Shown: positions 1-12,359, counted from the stretch's first letter. The stretch is DNA of 64,000 nt from Simplicispira lacusdiani (GCF_003604195.1 NZ_QXGR01000009.1:1-64000); one strand, 5' to 3'. The notes: generated by a model not told the origin, from the letters alone. Numbers and translations are program-made.

Positions 1-492
1 GAGACCGACGCCGAACTGCAGCCCCTGGCCGTGGCCAAGCTGCTCAAGGCCCTGGTGGACAAAGAACAACCCGGCCTCATCATCCTGGGCAAGCAAGCCA
101 TCGACGACGACGCCAACCAGACCGGCCAGATGCTCGCCGCCCTGGCAGACCTGCCCCAGGCCACCTTCGCCTCCAAGGTCGAAGTCGCCGGTGACAAGGT
201 CAACGTCACCCGCGAAGTCGACGGCGGCCTGGAAACCCTGAGCCTGACGATGCCCGCCGTGGTGACCACCGACCTGCGCCTGAACGAACCGCGCTACGTC
301 ACCCTGCCCAACATCATGAAGGCCAAGAAGAAGCAGCTCGACACCGTCAAGCCCGAAGACCTCGGCGTTGACGTCGCCCCGCGCCTCAAGACCCTCAAGG
401 TGGCAGAGCCCGCCAAGCGCGGCGCCGGCATCAAGGTGCCCGACATCGCCACCCTGGTCGACAAGCTCAAGAACGAAGCCAAGGTCATCTGA
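1..492 (+). CDS. etfB: Electron transfer flavoprotein beta subunit, 3' part (start lies before the window)
   Basis: The frame is open from base 1 and gives 163 residues up to a TGA stop, so the N-terminus is outside the window. The protein ends in a Lys/Val-rich tail with a stretch reading [13 protein letters not shown] near the middle, which is typical of the EtfB C-terminal region. EtfB pairs with EtfA, binds AMP and helps pass electrons from acyl-CoA dehydrogenases to ETF:ubiquinone oxidoreductase. etfA follows after 23 bases, so the two are an operon. The adjacent acyl-CoA dehydrogenase gene is a likely electron donor. Confidence 0.93.
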   Translation, partial: ETDAELQPLAVAKLLKALVDKEQPGLIILGKQAIDDDANQTGQMLAALADLPQATFASKVEVAGDKVNVTREVDGGLETLSLTMPAVVTTDLRLNEPRYVTLPNIMKAKKKQLDTVKPEDLGVDVAPRLKTLKVAEPAKRGAGIKVPDIATLVDKLKNEAKVI

Positions 493-515
493 GGCCACAG
501 GCAAAGGAAACGAAC

Positions 516-1445
516 ATGACCGCACTCGTCATTGCAGAACACGACAACGCCAGCCTCAAGGGCGCCACCCTCAACACCGTCACCGCAGCCGCCCAGTGCG
601 GTGGTGACGTGCACGTGCTCGTCGCCGGCCACAACGCCGGCGCCGCAGCCGCTGCCGCCGCCCAGATCGCGGGCGTGTCCAAGGTGATCCACGCCGACGG
701 CGCCGCCCTGGAACAAGGCCTGGCCGAGAACGTCGCCGCCCAGGTGCTCGCCATCGCGGGCAACTACAGCCACATCCTGTTCCCCGCCACCGCTGGCGGC
801 AAGAACATCGCCCCGCGCGTGGCCGCCAAGCTCGACGTCGCGCAGATCAGCGAAATCACCAAGGTGACCAGCCCCGACACCTTCGAGCGCCCGATCTACG
901 CCGGCAACGCCATCGCCACCGTGCAAAGCTCGGATGCCGTCAAGGTCATCACCGTGCGCACCACCGGCTTTGACGCCGCCGCCACCGGTGGCAGCGCCGC
1001 CGTGGAAACCGTGGCTGCCGCCGCCGCCAGCGGCAAGAGCAGCTTCGTGGGTCGCGAAGTGACCAAGAGCGACCGCCCCGAACTGACCGCCGCCAAGATC
1101 ATCGTCTCCGGCGGCCGCGCCCTGGGCAGCGCCGAGAAGTTCAACGAAGTCATGACCCCCCTGGCCGACAAGCTGGGCGCAGCCATCGGCGCGAGCCGCG
1201 CGGCGGTGGACGCGGGCTACGCCCCCAACGACCTGCAGGTCGGCCAGACCGGCAAGATCGTCGCGCCGCAGCTGTACATCGCCGCCGGCATCTCGGGCGC
1301 CATCCAGCATCTGGCCGGCATGAAGGACTCCAAGGTGATCGTGGCGATCAACAAGGACCCCGAGGCACCGATCTTCTCGGTGGCCGACTACGGTCTGGAG
1401 GCGGATCTGTTCACGGCCGTGCCGGAACTGGTCAAGGCCCTGTAA
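516..1445 (+). CDS. etfA: Electron transfer flavoprotein alpha subunit
   Basis: The 309-residue product has the normal EtfA length. The C-terminal FAD-binding domain is clear, with [11 protein letters not shown] around residues 198-208, the [19 protein letters not shown] block around 245-265, and the closing [15 protein letters not shown] motif. It forms the soluble FAD-carrying heterodimer with EtfB that accepts electrons from acyl-CoA dehydrogenases. The ATG is preceded by AAAGGAAA, a good ribosome binding site. A strong intrinsic terminator follows the stop codon, so etfBA appears to be a closed transcription unit, separate from the dehydrogenase gene downstream. Confidence 0.97.
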   Translation: MTALVIAEHDNASLKGATLNTVTAAAQCGGDVHVLVAGHNAGAAAAAAAQIAGVSKVIHADGAALEQGLAENVAAQVLAIAGNYSHILFPATAGGKNIAPRVAAKLDVAQISEITKVTSPDTFERPIYAGNAIATVQSSDAVKVITVRTTGFDAAATGGSAAVETVAAAAASGKSSFVGREVTKSDRPELTAAKIIVSGGRALGSAEKFNEVMTPLADKLGAAIGASRAAVDAGYAPNDLQVGQTGKIVAPQLYIAAGISGAIQHLAGMKDSKVIVAINKDPEAPIFSVADYGLEADLFTAVPELVKAL

Positions 1446-1461
1446 AGCACTTTCGTGCGCG

Positions 1462-1491
1462 AAAAGGCATCGCTTGCGATGCCTTTTTTTT
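1462..1491 (+). terminator. Rho-independent terminator after etfA
   Basis: An 11-bp stem (AAAAGGCATCG pairing with CGATGCCTTTT) with a CTTG loop runs into an unbroken T tract, 17 bases after the etfA stop. Confidence 0.9.
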
Positions 1492-1517
1492 GACGTTTGC
1501 ATCCCCCGGAGAACCCC

Positions 1518-3308
1518 ATGAGCTACACCGCCCCCGTCAAGGACATGCTGTTCGACATGCAGCACCTGGCCAATATCGAACAGATCGCGCAGATTCCCGG
1601 CTTCGAGGACGCCGGCCTGGAGACGGCCGCCGCCGTGCTGGAAGAGTGCGCCAAGTTCACCGGGGGCGTGCTGGCGCCGCTGAATTTCGAGGGTGACAAG
1701 AACCCGTCGTCCTGGAAGGACGGCGTGGTGACGGCCACGCCGGGCTTCAAGGATGCCTTCCGCCAACTCACCGAGGGTGGCTGGCAGGGCCTGCAGCACC
1801 CGCAGGACTTCGGCGGCCAGGGCCTGCCCAAGACCATTGGCGCGGCCTGCATGGAGATGCTCAACAGCGCCAATATGAGCTTCGCGCTGTGCCCGCTGCT
1901 GACCGATGGCGCCATCGAGGCGCTGTTGACGGCTGGCAGCGACGAGCTCAAGGCCATCTACCTGGAGAAGCTGATCTCCGGCCAGTGGACCGGCACCATG
2001 AACCTGACCGAGCCGCAGGCCGGCTCCGACCTGGCGCTGGTGCGCACCAAGGCCGAGCCCCAGCCCGACGGCACCTACAAGGTCTTCGGCACCAAGATTT
2101 TCATCACCTGGGGCGAGCACGACATGGCCGAGAACATCGTCCACCTCGTGCTGGCCCGCGTGGCCGGCGCGCCCGAGGGTGTGAAGGGCATCAGCCTGTT
2201 CGTCGTGCCCAAGTTCCTCGTCAACAAGGATGGCTCGCTGGGCGCGCGCAACGACGCGCACTGCGTCTCCATCGAGCACAAGATGGGCATCAAGGCCAGC
2301 CCCACGGCCGTGCTGCAGTTCGGCGACCACGGCGGCGCCGTGGGCTACCTCGTGGGCCAGGAGAACCGCGGCCTCGAATATATGTTCATCATGATGAACG
2401 CCGCGCGCTACGGCGTGGGCATGCAGGGCATCGCCATCGCCGAGCGCGCCTACCAGAAGGCCGTGCAGTACGCCAAGGACCGCGTGCAGAGCCGCCCCGT
2501 GGACGGCAGCATCAACGCCAGCGCGGCCATCATCCACCACCCCGACGTCAAGCGCATGCTCATGACCATGCGCGCCTACACCGAGGGCTGCCGCGCCATG
2601 GCCAGCACGGCCGCCGCCGCCTACGACGCGGCGCACCACCACCCCGACGCCCAGGTGCGCAAGGACAACGCGACGTTCTACGAATTCATGGTGCCGCTGG
2701 TCAAGGGCTACAGCACCGAGATGAGTATCGAGGTGGCGAGCCTGGGCGTGCAGGTGCACGGCGGCATGGGCTTCATCGAGGAAACCGGCGCCGCGCAGTA
2801 CTACCGCGATGCCAAGATCCTGACCATCTACGAAGGCACCACGGCCATCCAGGCCAACGACCTCGTGGGCCGCAAGACCGCGCGCGACGGCGGCCAGTCG
2901 GCCAAGGCCATTGCCGCGCAGATCGAGAAGACCGAAGCCGAACTGAACGCCAGCGGCACGCCCGCTGCGCAGGCCGTGGCCCGGCGCCTGGCGGCCGCGC
3001 GCCAAGCCTACCTGGACGTGGTGGACTTCGTCTGCGGCGGTGCCAAGGCCTCGCCCAACGCCGTGTTCTCCGGCAGCGTGCCCTACCTCATGCTGGCCGG
3101 CAACCTGGTGGCGGGCTGGCAGCTCGGCCGCTCGCTGCTGGTGGCCCAGGACCTGTTGCAGAAGGGACAGGACGAAGCCTTCATGCGCGCAAAAATCACC
3201 ACCGCGCAGTTCTATGCCGAGCACATCCTGGTCAAGGCGCCAGGCCTGCGCGACAGCATCGTCGAAGGCGCGGCCAGCGTGACCGAGCTTGCGCTGGAAT
3301 CGTTCTGA
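1518..3308 (+). CDS. Acyl-CoA dehydrogenase (long form, DmdC-like)
   Basis: A 596-residue FAD-dependent acyl-CoA dehydrogenase that would oxidise acyl-CoA to trans-2-enoyl-CoA and pass electrons to ETF. The start at 1518 is chosen over an upstream in-frame codon because CCGGAGAA sits just before it. The segment [14 protein letters not shown] (around 165-178) is the flavin/substrate-binding signature, and IYEGTTAIQ carries the catalytic Glu at about residue 439. The length and the extra C-terminal helical domain resemble the group that includes DmdC (methylmercaptopropionyl-CoA dehydrogenase) rather than the ~380-residue short-chain enzymes. The true substrate cannot be read from the sequence; DmdC homologues in this family are often general fatty acyl-CoA dehydrogenases. 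It sits immediately downstream of etfBA. Confidence 0.92.
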   Translation: MSYTAPVKDMLFDMQHLANIEQIAQIPGFEDAGLETAAAVLEECAKFTGGVLAPLNFEGDKNPSSWKDGVVTATPGFKDAFRQLTEGGWQGLQHPQDFGGQGLPKTIGAACMEMLNSANMSFALCPLLTDGAIEALLTAGSDELKAIYLEKLISGQWTGTMNLTEPQAGSDLALVRTKAEPQPDGTYKVFGTKIFITWGEHDMAENIVHLVLARVAGAPEGVKGISLFVVPKFLVNKDGSLGARNDAHCVSIEHKMGIKASPTAVLQFGDHGGAVGYLVGQENRGLEYMFIMMNAARYGVGMQGIAIAERAYQKAVQYAKDRVQSRPVDGSINASAAIIHHPDVKRMLMTMRAYTEGCRAMASTAAAAYDAAHHHPDAQVRKDNATFYEFMVPLVKGYSTEMSIEVASLGVQVHGGMGFIEETGAAQYYRDAKILTIYEGTTAIQANDLVGRKTARDGGQSAKAIAAQIEKTEAELNASGTPAAQAVARRLAAARQAYLDVVDFVCGGAKASPNAVFSGSVPYLMLAGNLVAGWQLGRSLLVAQDLLQKGQDEAFMRAKITTAQFYAEHILVKAPGLRDSIVEGAASVTELALESF

Positions 3309-3366
3309 TTGCTATTGAATCCGTAGCTGATGGCGCTCATGAACAGGGCGCTGGAGGCTTGTTTGA
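3308..3366 (+). repeat. Dispersed AGCGCT-type repeat, copy A
   Basis: A diverged copy of an element found about a dozen times in this window: a TAGCTG-like motif, GGCGCT, a short spacer, GGCGCTGGAGGC. It fills the gap between the acyl-CoA dehydrogenase stop and the nitronate monooxygenase start. Confidence 0.6.
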
Positions 3367-3395
3367 TTGGTATTTCTGATATACGGAAGGCCTCC

Positions 3396-4349
3396 ATGTC
3401 CCAGCTGCCCCCGGTTCTGCAGAAGCTCACGCTCCCCGTCATTGGCTCGCCCCTGTTCATCATCAGCAACCCCAAGCTGGTGATCGAGCAGTGCAAGGCC
3501 GGCATCGTGGGTTCCATGCCCGCGCTCAACGCACGCCCGGCCGAACTGCTGGACGAATGGCTGGCCGAGATCACCGAGACCCTGGCGGCCTGGGACAAGG
3601 CGAACCCGGACCGGCCCTCGGCGCCGTTCGCCATCAACCAGATCGTGCACAAGAGCAATGACCGCCTGGAGCACGACATGCAGGTCTGCGCCAAGTACAA
3701 GGTGCCGATCGTCATCACCAGCCTGGGCGCGCGCGAGGACGTGAACCAGGCCGTGCATGGCTGGGGCGGCATCGTGCTGCACGACATCATCAACAACAAG
3801 TTCGCGCGCAAGGCGGTGGAGAAGGGCGCCGACGGCCTGATCGCCGTGGCGGCCGGTGCCGGCGGCCACGCAGGCATCAAGAGCCCGTTCGCGCTGATCC
3901 AGGAAATCCGCCAGTGGTTCGACGGCCCGGTCGCGCTGTCGGGCTCCATTGCCTCGGGCGGTGCCATCCTGGCGGCGCAGGCCATGGGCGCCGACTTCGC
4001 CTACATCGGCTCGGCCTTCATCGCCACGCACGAGGCGCGCGCCGCCGAGGCCTACAAGCAGGCCATCGTCGAGGGCAGCTCCGACGACATCGTCTACAGC
4101 AACCTGTTCACGGGCGTGCACGGCAACTACCTGGCACCGTCCATCCGCGCGGCGGGCCTGGACCCCGAGAATCTGCCCGTCTCCGACCCCAGCAAGATGA
4201 ACTTCGGCAGCGACCGCAAGGCCTGGAAGGACATCTGGGGCTGCGGCCAGGGCATCGGCGCCATCAACGCCGTCACCAGCACGGCGGACCTCGTGGCGCG
4301 GCTGCGCACCGAATACGAGGCGGCGCGCGCGCGCCTGCTGGCGCGGTAG
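3396..4349 (+). CDS. Nitronate monooxygenase family flavoprotein
   Basis: The 317-residue product is an FMN-dependent TIM-barrel enzyme of the nitronate monooxygenase (2-nitropropane dioxygenase) family, which oxidises alkyl nitronates such as propionate-3-nitronate. Visible family marks are the N-terminal GSPLFIISNPKLVIEQCKAG stretch, the phosphate-binding GAGGHAG loop around residue 153, and SGSIASGGAILAAQAMGADF further on. The ATG at 3396 is preferred because GGAAGG lies six bases upstream, and the earlier in-frame ATGs fall inside a repeat element. It may be a general nitroalkane detoxifier. Nothing nearby fixes the substrate. Confidence 0.9.
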   Translation: MSQLPPVLQKLTLPVIGSPLFIISNPKLVIEQCKAGIVGSMPALNARPAELLDEWLAEITETLAAWDKANPDRPSAPFAINQIVHKSNDRLEHDMQVCAKYKVPIVITSLGAREDVNQAVHGWGGIVLHDIINNKFARKAVEKGADGLIAVAAGAGGHAGIKSPFALIQEIRQWFDGPVALSGSIASGGAILAAQAMGADFAYIGSAFIATHEARAAEAYKQAIVEGSSDDIVYSNLFTGVHGNYLAPSIRAAGLDPENLPVSDPSKMNFGSDRKAWKDIWGCGQGIGAINAVTSTADLVARLRTEYEAARARLLAR

Positions 4350-4473
4350 CCGCCCAAGGCCATGGCCCGCGCGGCGCGGGCGTGTCTCCTGCGTAAGCTT
4401 CGTGCCAGTCAGTGGCATGTAAGTGCGTGCACGGACAGTGTCGGGGCTTTTACCGACATTCAGGAGACACAAC

Positions 4474-6450
<1,977 letters not shown>

Positions 6451-6468
<18 letters not shown>

Positions 6469-6684
6469 TCCAGAAGGCGCCGTAAGGCGCCAGCGCGCAG
6501 CGCTTGCGGGGTTTGTGGGCACTCATGTCGCGCAGCGACGTGATGTGACCACAGAACCCGGCGGAAATCTGCTTGGCCCAGACCAACTGATCCAGGAGGG
6601 CGCCGTGAGGCGCCCGCGCGCAGCGCTTGCGGGACCTGGGGGCACTCATGTCGCGCAGCGATGTGGATGACCGCAAAATCCTGC
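6451..6684 (+). repeat. Tandem direct repeat, two ~120-bp copies, starting in the acs 3' end
   Basis: TTGGCCCAGACCAACTGATC starts at 6451 and again at 6573, a period of 122 bases. Each unit continues with a GGCGCC hairpin (GTAA or GTGA loop), GCGCGCAGCGCTTGCGGG, and GGCACTCATGTCGCGCAGCG. Copy 1 contains the last five acs codons and the stop; copy 2 is a diverged non-coding duplicate. It takes up most of the 361-base gap between acs and the next gene, which otherwise holds only two terminators. Confidence 0.85.
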
Positions 6685-6697
6685 ACAGCCCCCCAAG

Positions 6698-6726
6698 CCC
6701 CGGCCATGAATCGCCCGGGGTTTTTT
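6698..6726 (+). terminator. Probable rho-independent terminator for the acs transcript
   Basis: CCCCGG at 6698-6703 pairs with CCGGGG at 6715-6720 and is followed directly by six T residues. The stem is short, with an 11-base loop. Confidence 0.6.
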
Positions 6727-6752
6727 CATGGCGCGGCGCTTCCGTGGCTTCC

Positions 6753-6793
6753 AAAAACAAAACAGCCGCATCACGTTGCGCGATGCGGCTGTC
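6753..6793 (-). terminator. Rho-independent terminator of the cytochrome c gene
   Basis: Read leftward, CAGCCGCATC pairs with GATGCGGCTG (10 bp) and is followed by TTTTGTTTTT. It lies just past the stop of the leftward cytochrome c gene. Confidence 0.85.
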
Positions 6794-6829
6794 GGCAGGG
6801 CAGATGCTGCCCTGAATCGAAGCGAATGC

Positions 6830-7135
6830 TTACTTGGTGGCCAGGACCCAGGCAACCAGCTTCTTGGCGTCGGCTTCGTTGACTTGCGGGTTGGCGGGCA
6901 TGGGCACGGGACCCCAGACGCCGGAACCACCCTTCATCACCTTGGCAACCAGCTTGTCAGCGGCATCCTTCTGGCCGGCATACTTCTTGGCGACGTCCTT
7001 GTAGGAGGGGCCGACCAGCTTCTTGTCCGTGGCGTGGCAAGACATGCAGTTCTTGGACTTGGCCAGCGCTTCATCGGCCAGTGCGGGTGCTGCGACGGCC
7101 AGCGTCATGGCGAGGGTGATCAGGGTGCGCTTCAT
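6830..7135 (-). CDS. Periplasmic class I cytochrome c (c551/c552-like)
   Basis: A 101-residue preprotein with a signal peptide (positive MKR start, hydrophobic core, cleavage after APALA at about residue 20). The mature part has one c-type heme site, CMSCH (residues 30-34), and a probable axial Met in GPVPMPANPQ near residue 79, an arrangement typical of small c551-type monoheme cytochromes. It would be a soluble periplasmic electron carrier, perhaps delivering electrons to a terminal oxidase such as the cbb3 enzyme encoded at 29972-33156, though that link is inferred. AGGAAAG precedes the ATG. Upstream in-frame codons are rejected because they precede the signal peptide. Confidence 0.93.
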   Translation of the reverse strand: MKRTLITLAMTLAVAAPALADEALAKSKNCMSCHATDKKLVGPSYKDVAKKYAGQKDAADKLVAKVMKGGSGVWGPVPMPANPQVNEADAKKLVAWVLATK

Positions 7136-7238
7136 CGTGGTCTTTCCTGTGGGTTGAGTTACATTGCTACCAATGGAATTGTAGTGATTCGGGTTGACAG
7201 CATCGACACAATCTCCGCACTTTTTTTGAGGGATAACC

Positions 7239-7481
7239 ATGTACATGCTCGGTCTGGGAATCATTCTGGCGCTTCTGAAATACCTCGAAATCGGCCCCGT
7301 GGCCGGCTGGTCCTGGTGGGCCGTGCTGGTGCCGTTCGGCCTGACCCTGCTGTGGTGGGCCTGGGCCGACTCCACCGGCTACACCAAGCGCAAGGCCATG
7401 GAAAAGATTGAAAAGCGCAAGCAGGATCGCATCGACAAGAACAAGGACGCCATGGGCATGCGTCCGCGCAAGCCGCGCTGA
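7239..7481 (+). CDS. Small Trp-rich protein (TIGR04438-like)
   Basis: An 80-residue protein with two short hydrophobic stretches at the N-terminus, a tryptophan-dense core (WSWWAVLVPF and LLWWAWAD), and a highly charged Lys/Arg/Glu tail. I recognise the pattern as the 'small Trp-rich protein' family common in Burkholderiales; its function is unknown. It is probably an inner-membrane protein with a cytoplasmic basic tail. GAGGGATAACC precedes the ATG. It is divergent from the cytochrome c gene, with 103 bases between the start codons. Confidence 0.85.
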   Translation: MYMLGLGIILALLKYLEIGPVAGWSWWAVLVPFGLTLLWWAWADSTGYTKRKAMEKIEKRKQDRIDKNKDAMGMRPRKPR

Positions 7482-7642
7482 CGCGGGCTGCTTTTCCGGG
7501 GAGCGGCGCACCGGTGCCGCATTGCCCCTGCTCGCGGGAATGCCGTGCGGCGGGTAGCCCGGCCCCGTGGGGCAGTGGGCCATAATCAGTGGCGCGACGG
7601 CGCACGCCGAGCCCTTCCCGTACCCACTGACGAAGACCCACG

Positions 7643-9502
7643 ATGCCAGCCTACCGTTCCAAGACATCCACCGCCGGCCGCAACATGGCGGGTGCGCGCG
7701 CCCTTTGGCGCGCCACCGGCATGAAGGACGACGATTTCCAGAAGCCCATCATCGCGGTGGTCAACTCGTTCACCCAGTTCGTGCCCGGCCATGTGCACCT
7801 GAAGGACATGGGCCAGCTGGTGGCGCGCGAGATCGAGGCAGCGGGCGGCGTCGCCAAGGAGTTCAACACCATCGCCGTGGACGACGGCATCGCCATGGGC
7901 CACGACGGCATGCTGTATTCGCTGCCCAGCCGCGACATCATTGCCGACTCGGTCGAGTACATGGTCAACGCCCATTGCGCCGACGCCATGGTGTGCATCT
8001 CCAACTGCGACAAGATCACCCCCGGCATGCTGATGGCCGCCATGCGCGTCAACATCCCCGTGGTGTTCGTGTCGGGCGGCCCCATGGAAGCGGGCAAGGT
8101 CAAGCTGGCCGAGCCCGGCACCCACGCGCTGACGTTCAAGAAGCTCGACCTGATCGACGCCATGGTCATGGCCGCCGACGATACGGCGTCCGACGCCGAT
8201 GTGGCCGAGGTGGAGCGTTCGGCTTGCCCCACCTGCGGCTCGTGCTCGGGCATGTTCACCGCCAATTCGATGAACTGCCTGACCGAGGCCCTGGGCCTCT
8301 CACTGCCCGGCAACGGCACCACGCTGGCCACGCACTCCGACCGAGAGCAGCTGTTCAAGCGCGCCGGCCGCCTGGTGGTGGACCTGTGCAAGCGCTACTA
8401 CGAGCAGGATGACACCCGCGTGCTGCCGCGCTCCGTCGGCTTCAAGGCCTTCGAGAACGCCATGACGCTGGACATCGCCATGGGCGGATCGACCAATACC
8501 ATCCTGCACATCCTGGCCATCGCGCAAGAGGCCGGGATTGACTTCACCATGCAGGACATCGACCGCCTTTCGCGCGTCGTTCCGCAGCTGTGCAAGGTGG
8601 CGCCCAACACCGACAAGTACCACATCGAGGATGTGCACCGCGCTGGCGGCATCATGGCCATCCTGGGCGAGCTGGACCGCGCGGGCAAGCTGCACACCGA
8701 CACGCCCACCGTGTACGCGAACACGCTCAAGGACGCGCTGGACGAGTGGGACATCGCCCGCAACCCGTCGGAGGCGGTCAAGACCTTCTACCTGGCGGGC
8801 CCCGCCGGCATTCCCACGCAGACGGCGTTCAGCCAGAGCACCCGCTGGCCCAGCCTGGACCTGGACCGCGCCCAGGGCTGCATCCGCTCCGCCGACCATG
8901 CGTTCTCGCAAGAGGGCGGCCTGGCGGTGCTGGTGGGCAACATCGCGCTGAACGGCTGCGTGGTCAAGACGGCGGGCGTGGACGATGCCCTGCTGGTGTT
9001 CGAGGGCCCGGCCCACGTCACCGAATCGCAGGACGAGGCCGTGGCCAACATCCTGGACGACAAGGTCAAGGCGGGCGACATCGTGATCGTGCGCTACGAA
9101 GGCCCCAAGGGCGGCCCCGGCATGCAAGAGATGCTCTACCCCACCTCGTACATCAAGTCCAAGGGCCTGGGCAAGGCCTGCGCGCTGCTGACCGACGGGC
9201 GCTTCTCGGGCGGTACCTCCGGCCTGTCCATCGGCCACTGCTCGCCCGAGGCGGCGGCCGGTGGCGCCATCGGCCTGGTGCGCAATGGCGACCGCATCCG
9301 CATCGACATCCCGAACCGTTCCATCAACGTGCTGGTGTCGGACGAGGAACTGGCCAAGCGCCGCGCAGAGCAGGACCAGCTGGGCTGGAAACCCGCCCAG
9401 CCCCGCCCGCGCAAGGTGTCCGCCGCCCTCAAGGCCTACGCCAAGCTCGTGATGTCGGCCGACAAGGGCGCGGTGCGCGACCTGTCGCTGCTGGAGGACT
9501 GA
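7643..9502 (+). CDS. ilvD: Dihydroxy-acid dehydratase
   Basis: The 619-residue product matches the longer IlvD type. It dehydrates 2,3-dihydroxy-isovalerate and 2,3-dihydroxy-3-methylvalerate in valine, leucine and isoleucine synthesis. The iron-sulfur ligands are visible in [13 protein letters not shown] (around residues 118-130) and [19 protein letters not shown] (around 195-213). [19 protein letters not shown] near residue 520 is the second family signature. The gene stands alone, with a terminator and a repeat element behind it. The ATG has only a weak GAAGA ribosome binding site, but the N-terminus fits the family. Confidence 0.97.
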   Translation: MPAYRSKTSTAGRNMAGARALWRATGMKDDDFQKPIIAVVNSFTQFVPGHVHLKDMGQLVAREIEAAGGVAKEFNTIAVDDGIAMGHDGMLYSLPSRDIIADSVEYMVNAHCADAMVCISNCDKITPGMLMAAMRVNIPVVFVSGGPMEAGKVKLAEPGTHALTFKKLDLIDAMVMAADDTASDADVAEVERSACPTCGSCSGMFTANSMNCLTEALGLSLPGNGTTLATHSDREQLFKRAGRLVVDLCKRYYEQDDTRVLPRSVGFKAFENAMTLDIAMGGSTNTILHILAIAQEAGIDFTMQDIDRLSRVVPQLCKVAPNTDKYHIEDVHRAGGIMAILGELDRAGKLHTDTPTVYANTLKDALDEWDIARNPSEAVKTFYLAGPAGIPTQTAFSQSTRWPSLDLDRAQGCIRSADHAFSQEGGLAVLVGNIALNGCVVKTAGVDDALLVFEGPAHVTESQDEAVANILDDKVKAGDIVIVRYEGPKGGPGMQEMLYPTSYIKSKGLGKACALLTDGRFSGGTSGLSIGHCSPEAAAGGAIGLVRNGDRIRIDIPNRSINVLVSDEELAKRRAEQDQLGWKPAQPRPRKVSAALKAYAKLVMSADKGAVRDLSLLED

Positions 9503-9534
9503 TCGCAGAACGGCGCGCAGGCGCCGCACGCACG

Positions 9535-9566
9535 AACCCGCCGCGTACCCCACCGGCGGGTTTTTG
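9535..9566 (+). terminator. Rho-independent terminator after ilvD
   Basis: AACCCGCC at 9535-9542 pairs with GGCGGGTT at 9555-9562, followed by a T-rich run. Confidence 0.85.
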
Positions 9567-9570
9567 CTTT

Positions 9571-9627
9571 GTTTTTGATAGCTGATGGCGCTTTCTGAAT
9601 AAGCGCTGTAGGCCGATTTCCCTTTGA
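9571..9627 (+). repeat. Dispersed AGCGCT-type repeat, copy B
   Basis: A near-consensus copy: TTTTTGATAGCTGATGGCGC, a short spacer, AAGCGCTGTAGGCCGATTT. It is intergenic, between the ilvD terminator and lgt. Confidence 0.75.
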
Positions 9628-9692
9628 ATCCTTGAAGATTGCCGGCGCCAGGCATGCCCCTGCGCGCCGCGCCGGGCACAATACCGCCCACC

Positions 9693-10499
9693 ATGCTGAC
9701 CTACCCCCACATCGACCCCGTCGCGCTGCAGCTCGGCCCCGTGGCCATCCACTGGTACGGCCTGACGTATCTGGCCGCCTTCGGCCTGTTCATGCTCCTG
9801 GGCCTGCGGCGCCTGCGCCACGAGCCCTATGCCTCGCTGCGGGGGGCGCAGGCGTGGACACGCAAGGACGTGGAGGACATCCTGTTCCTCGGCATGCTCG
9901 GCGTGGTGCTGGGCGGGCGCCTGGGCTACTGCCTGTTCTACAAGCCAGGCTACTACGTCGCGCACCCGCTGGAGATCTTCGCGGTGTGGCAGGGCGGCAT
10001 GAGCTTCCATGGCGGCCTGCTGGGCGTGATCGGCTCGTTCTTCTGGTTTGCGCGCACGCGCCAGCGGCCCTGGCTGCAGGTCGCCGACTTCGTGGCGCCC
10101 TGCGTGCCCACGGGCCTGGCGGCGGGCCGCGTGGGCAACTTCATCAACGGTGAACTGTGGGGGCGCTTCGCCAGCCCCGACCTGCCCTGGGGCATGGTGT
10201 TCCCGCACAGCGGCTCCATGCTGCCGCGCCACCCCTCGCAGGTGTACCAGTTCCTGCTCGAAGGGCTGCTGCTGTTCGTGCTGCTGTGGCTCTATGCGCG
10301 CAAGGAGCGCCGCCAGGGGCAGGTGGCGGCGGCCTTTTTGTTCGGCTATGGGTGCTTCCGCTTCATCGCCGAATATTTCCGCGAGCCCGATGCCTTCCTG
10401 GGCCTGCTGTCGCTGGGCATGAGCATGGGACAGTGGCTGTGCCTGCCCATGATCGTGGGCGGCGCCGGCCTGTGGCTCTGGAGCGCCAAGCGCGGCTGA
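9693..10499 (+). CDS. lgt: Prolipoprotein diacylglyceryl transferase
   Basis: A 268-residue integral inner-membrane enzyme that transfers diacylglycerol from phosphatidylglycerol to the lipobox cysteine of prolipoproteins. The start at 9693 gives the usual [12 protein letters not shown]-terminus. HGGLLG (catalytic His region, around residue 105) and the signature [14 protein letters not shown] (around residue 145) are present, together with about seven hydrophobic segments. One lipoprotein substrate is plausible in this window (58129-58482). The 3' end nearly touches the convergent acyl-CoA synthetase gene, with three bases between them. Confidence 0.97.
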   Translation: MLTYPHIDPVALQLGPVAIHWYGLTYLAAFGLFMLLGLRRLRHEPYASLRGAQAWTRKDVEDILFLGMLGVVLGGRLGYCLFYKPGYYVAHPLEIFAVWQGGMSFHGGLLGVIGSFFWFARTRQRPWLQVADFVAPCVPTGLAAGRVGNFINGELWGRFASPDLPWGMVFPHSGSMLPRHPSQVYQFLLEGLLLFVLLWLYARKERRQGQVAAAFLFGYGCFRFIAEYFREPDAFLGLLSLGMSMGQWLCLPMIVGGAGLWLWSAKRG

Positions 10500-10502
10500 G
10501 GC

Positions 10503-12359
10503 TCAGGCGCCGTCGCGGTACAGGGCCTCGATCTCCTCGGCGTACTGGCGCTGCACCACGTTGCGCCGGATCTTCTGCGTGGGCGTGAGGCAGCCGTTGT
10601 CGATGGTGAAGGCGCTCTCCAGCACCGAGAACTTGCGCACATGCGCCACGCGCGCCTGCTTGGCGTTCACTGCGTCGATGCCGCGCTGCAGTTCCTCCTG
10701 CACCGGACTGCTGCGCGCCCATTCGGCGGGGCCGCCGGGGATCTGGTGCTGCCGGGCAAAGGCCTGCAGCACATCGGGCTTGAGCGTGAGCAGCGCGCTG
10801 AGGTAGTGGCGTGAATCACCGATGACCACCGCATGCTCCACCAGCGGCAGGTTCATCAGGTCGGCCTCGATGTTGCCGGGCGAGATGTTTTTGCCGCCCG
10901 AGGTGATGAGCAGGTCCTTCTTGCGGCCGGTCACGTAGATGAAGCCGTCCTCGTCGATGCGGCCCAGATCGCCGCTGTGCAGCCAGCCGTCCTGCAGTGT
11001 CTCGGCGGTGTCCTCGGGGCGGCCACGATAGCCCCGGAACACATTGGGGCCCTGGACGAGGATCTCGCCGTCCTCGGCGATGCGCACCTGCATGCCGGGC
11101 AGGGTCTTGCCCGCCGCGCCCAGTCGGATGAAGCCGGGCAGGCTGATGGCGGTCGGGCCGCAGTCCTCGGACTGGCCGTACACCTCGCCAATCAGCAGGC
11201 CCAGGCCGGTGAAGAACTCCAGGTTTTCCACGGCGATGGGTGCCGCGCCGGAGATGAGGATGCGTGCCTGGTCAAAGCCCAGCGCGGCCTGCACCTTGCG
11301 GTGCACCAGCTTGTGCGCCCAGCGGTACTGCCGGTCCAGCCACGCGCCGGGCGTGCGCCCTTGCAGGCGTTCGGCGTGCCAGGCGCGCCCGGTGCGCAGG
11401 GCCCAGCGCGCCAGCCGGGCCTTGACGCCCGTGGCGCCCGCCAGCTTGGTGGAGATGGCAGCCTGCATCTTCTCCCACACGCGCGGCACGCCGAAGAACA
11501 CCGTGGGGTGCACTTCCTGCAGGTGTTCGCCCAGGCTCTCCAGCGATCGTGCGAAGTAGAGCTGGTAGCCCGCCAGCGCATGGTTGCAGATCGAGCCATG
11601 CTGCTCGGCGATGTGCGCCAGCGGCAGGTAGGAGATCAGCCGGTCCTGCGGGCCCACCTGGAACGCGGCCGACAGCGCCGCCGAAGTCCAGCTCAGGTTG
11701 GCGTGCGTCAGCTCCACGGCCTTGGGGTGGCCCGTGGTGCCCGAGGTGTAGATCAGCGTGCCGATGTCTTCCTCGCGGATGGCGTCCATGCGGCGCTGCA
11801 CCTCGGCGTCGTGCTCCATGCCGCCCAGCGCCAGGAACTGCTCCCAGGCCATGGGTGCGGCCACGCCCTCGGGTACCTGCGGCCGGGCATCGCCCGCGCC
11901 CTGGCGCATGAGCACGGTGGCGCGCAAGCGGGCCAGTGCCTGGGGCTCCGCCGCTGCCTTGGCCCACTGGGCTTCGCCCTCCACCAGCAGCAGGCTGCAG
12001 CCGCTGTGCTCGACGATGTAGGCGATCTCGTTGGCGGCACTGCTCCAGTAGATGCCGGCCGCCATGGCGCCCACCATCATGGCCGCCAGGTCCATGGTGG
12101 TCCACTCTGGGCGGTTGAAGCCCAGGATGCACACCGCGTCGCCGGGCTGCACGCCCAGCGCCACCAGCGCGCGGGCGGCCTGGCGCACCTCTTGGGCGTA
12201 TTGCTGCCAGGTGGTGGGTTGCCAGCCCTGGGCGTCGTGCACGAAATAGGCGGGCGCCTGCGGCTGGCGCAGGCTGGTGGCCACGAAGCGGGCCGGGATG
12301 CTCTGGAACCGGGGGTCGCTCGCGGCCAGCGGCCCGCTCTGCGCTAGGGAGGGTGGCAT
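10503..12359 (-). CDS. Long-chain acyl-CoA synthetase (AMP-binding), AtuH/FadD-like
   Basis: A 618-residue AMP-forming acyl-CoA ligase. The ATP-binding signature LIYTSGTTGHPKAVELTHAN lies near residue 200, YGQSEDCG is the aromatic/Glu motif, and HSGDLGRIDEDGFIYVTGRKKD is the hinge region. It would activate a free carboxylic acid to its CoA thioester. It is the most downstream gene on the strand of the Atu/Liu-like operon (100 bases after the BKACE gene) and has its own GGAG ribosome binding site. In that setting it may supply the pathway with substrate CoA esters, as AtuH is proposed to do in Pseudomonas. It could also be a general FadD. Confidence 0.9.
   Translation of the reverse strand: MPPSLAQSGPLAASDPRFQSIPARFVATSLRQPQAPAYFVHDAQGWQPTTWQQYAQEVRQAARALVALGVQPGDAVCILGFNRPEWTTMDLAAMMVGAMAAGIYWSSAANEIAYIVEHSGCSLLLVEGEAQWAKAAAEPQALARLRATVLMRQGAGDARPQVPEGVAAPMAWEQFLALGGMEHDAEVQRRMDAIREEDIGTLIYTSGTTGHPKAVELTHANLSWTSAALSAAFQVGPQDRLISYLPLAHIAEQHGSICNHALAGYQLYFARSLESLGEHLQEVHPTVFFGVPRVWEKMQAAISTKLAGATGVKARLARWALRTGRAWHAERLQGRTPGAWLDRQYRWAHKLVHRKVQAALGFDQARILISGAAPIAVENLEFFTGLGLLIGEVYGQSEDCGPTAISLPGFIRLGAAGKTLPGMQVRIAEDGEILVQGPNVFRGYRGRPEDTAETLQDGWLHSGDLGRIDEDGFIYVTGRKKDLLITSGGKNISPGNIEADLMNLPLVEHAVVIGDSRHYLSALLTLKPDVLQAFARQHQIPGGPAEWARSSPVQEELQRGIDAVNAKQARVAHVRKFSVLESAFTIDNGCLTPTQKIRRNVVQRQYAEEIEALYRDGA

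Noticed and set aside
294..3224. A 976-codon leftward frame opposite etfA and the acyl-CoA dehydrogenase.
   Set aside because: It is a Gly/Ala/His-rich antisense shadow with no recognisable domain; the plus-strand genes are clear.
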